Source: Lithodes maja (taxonomy: Eukaryota; Arthropoda; Malacostraca; Decapoda; Lithodidae). Taken from it: a stretch of 64,000 bases of DNA. The stretch is taken from positions 38,557 through 102,556 of the forward strand of contig JBAKBP010007173.1 of assembly GCA_037953745.1 (NCBI GenBank), in the 5' to 3' direction. Made by a program: the position numbers and the translations under genes. The notes under the pieces are model-generated. The model saw only the letters and a list, made by a program, of their open reading frames with translations. It searched no databases and had not been told where the DNA came from. Shown in pieces: positions 63,678 to 64,000 of this stretch. Every line of letters starts with the position of its first letter. The stretch's first letter is position 1.

Positions 63678-64000
63678 TTAACCCGTGGAGCCCCGGCTAG
63701 TTTTGTAATGTTTGCGCACCAGAACCCGGCCGGTTTTCAAAAAATGGTTTTATTCCAGAAACAATAGCGAATGGGTTAGGAATGAAGGAAAAACCACGAA
63801 AAACCGCTCAAAAAGCTTAAAAAATGGTCCTACAGAGCCCCCGAAAACGGATTTTATAAGAGTAAAAAATTGAAGGCAATTATCCCAAAAAACCAGGTTA
63901 TTGCGCGCTCGCGCGCACGCACGTGGACTTTGAGAGTTTTCAACCATCGGCACGGTTGCGTGGGATACGTACACAGTTCCCATACAAATCTGAGCCCTCT
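63678..64000 (+). mobile_element. piggyBac-type left end, runs off the window
   Basis: TTAA (63678-63681) followed by CCCGTGGAGCCCCGG, resembling the termini at 23384 (CCCTTCGACCCCGG) and 42560 (CCCTCCAGCCCCGG). The 320 bp in view show no coding match. The tract GCGCGCTCGCGCGCACGCACG lies near 63903. Confidence 0.6.

Overview
This window looks like intergenic DNA from a large, repeat-rich arthropod genome, most likely a decapod crustacean. I infer this from the mix of families: DIRS-type tyrosine-recombinase retrotransposons, CR1/Jockey/I/RTE-like LINEs, a Penelope-like element, piggyBac elements inserted at TTAA, pogo/Tigger elements and a tRNA-Val-derived SINE. No host protein gene is convincing anywhere. 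Almost every base outside short AT-rich spacers can be assigned to a transposable element, often nested several deep. The species is not determined.

Layout. 1-3864: two CR1-like LINE copies on the + strand, one 5'-cut by the window edge and one 5'-truncated. 3865-20226: a giant inverted repeat made of two ~8.15 kb DIRS elements (copy A on +, copy B on -) joined tail to tail at about 12045. Both arms are strongly depleted of adenine on the sense strand over the coding part, and both share the same disabled RT and RNase H active sites. 20227-21212: a detached 3' end of a second DIRS family (DIRS-2). 21213-27444: a LINE endonuclease fragment and a Penelope-like RT gene split by two piggyBac insertions. 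27445-51224: one Jockey-like LINE on the - strand, cut into three pieces by two DIRS-2 elements. The first (27731-37458) is almost complete, with gag, RT/RNase H, overlapping recombinase, inverted terminal repeats and an internal complementary region. The second (39526-50790) is internally deleted and carries a SINE-like retroposon, a pogo foldback element and two back-to-back piggyBac MITEs. 51225-53190: a second pogo foldback and a Tigger-type transposase relic. 53190-55561: a LINE RT pseudogene carrying the second copy of the SINE-like retroposon. 55600-62226: a CR1 LINE on the - strand interrupted by an RTE-like LINE, which is itself interrupted by an I-clade LINE. 62227-63677: another CR1-like LINE, cut by a piggyBac-type terminus that runs off the window.

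How the parts relate. In both DIRS families the short internal complementary region equals the joined ends of the element, which is the textbook DIRS-1 arrangement for closing a circular replication intermediate. An A(n)G(n) tract follows the recombinase gene in all four copies. The DIRS-2 copy at 27731-37458 is near-intact but carries one gag nonsense codon and an Arg-to-Ile change in the recombinase. The most unusual signal is the adenine loss in the giant palindrome: A is about 5-7% against T near 28%, all four checked catalytic Asp positions read Ala through GAC-to-GCC, and the differences between the arms are enriched for adenine. This suggests an adenine-directed mutational process acting on the sense strand.
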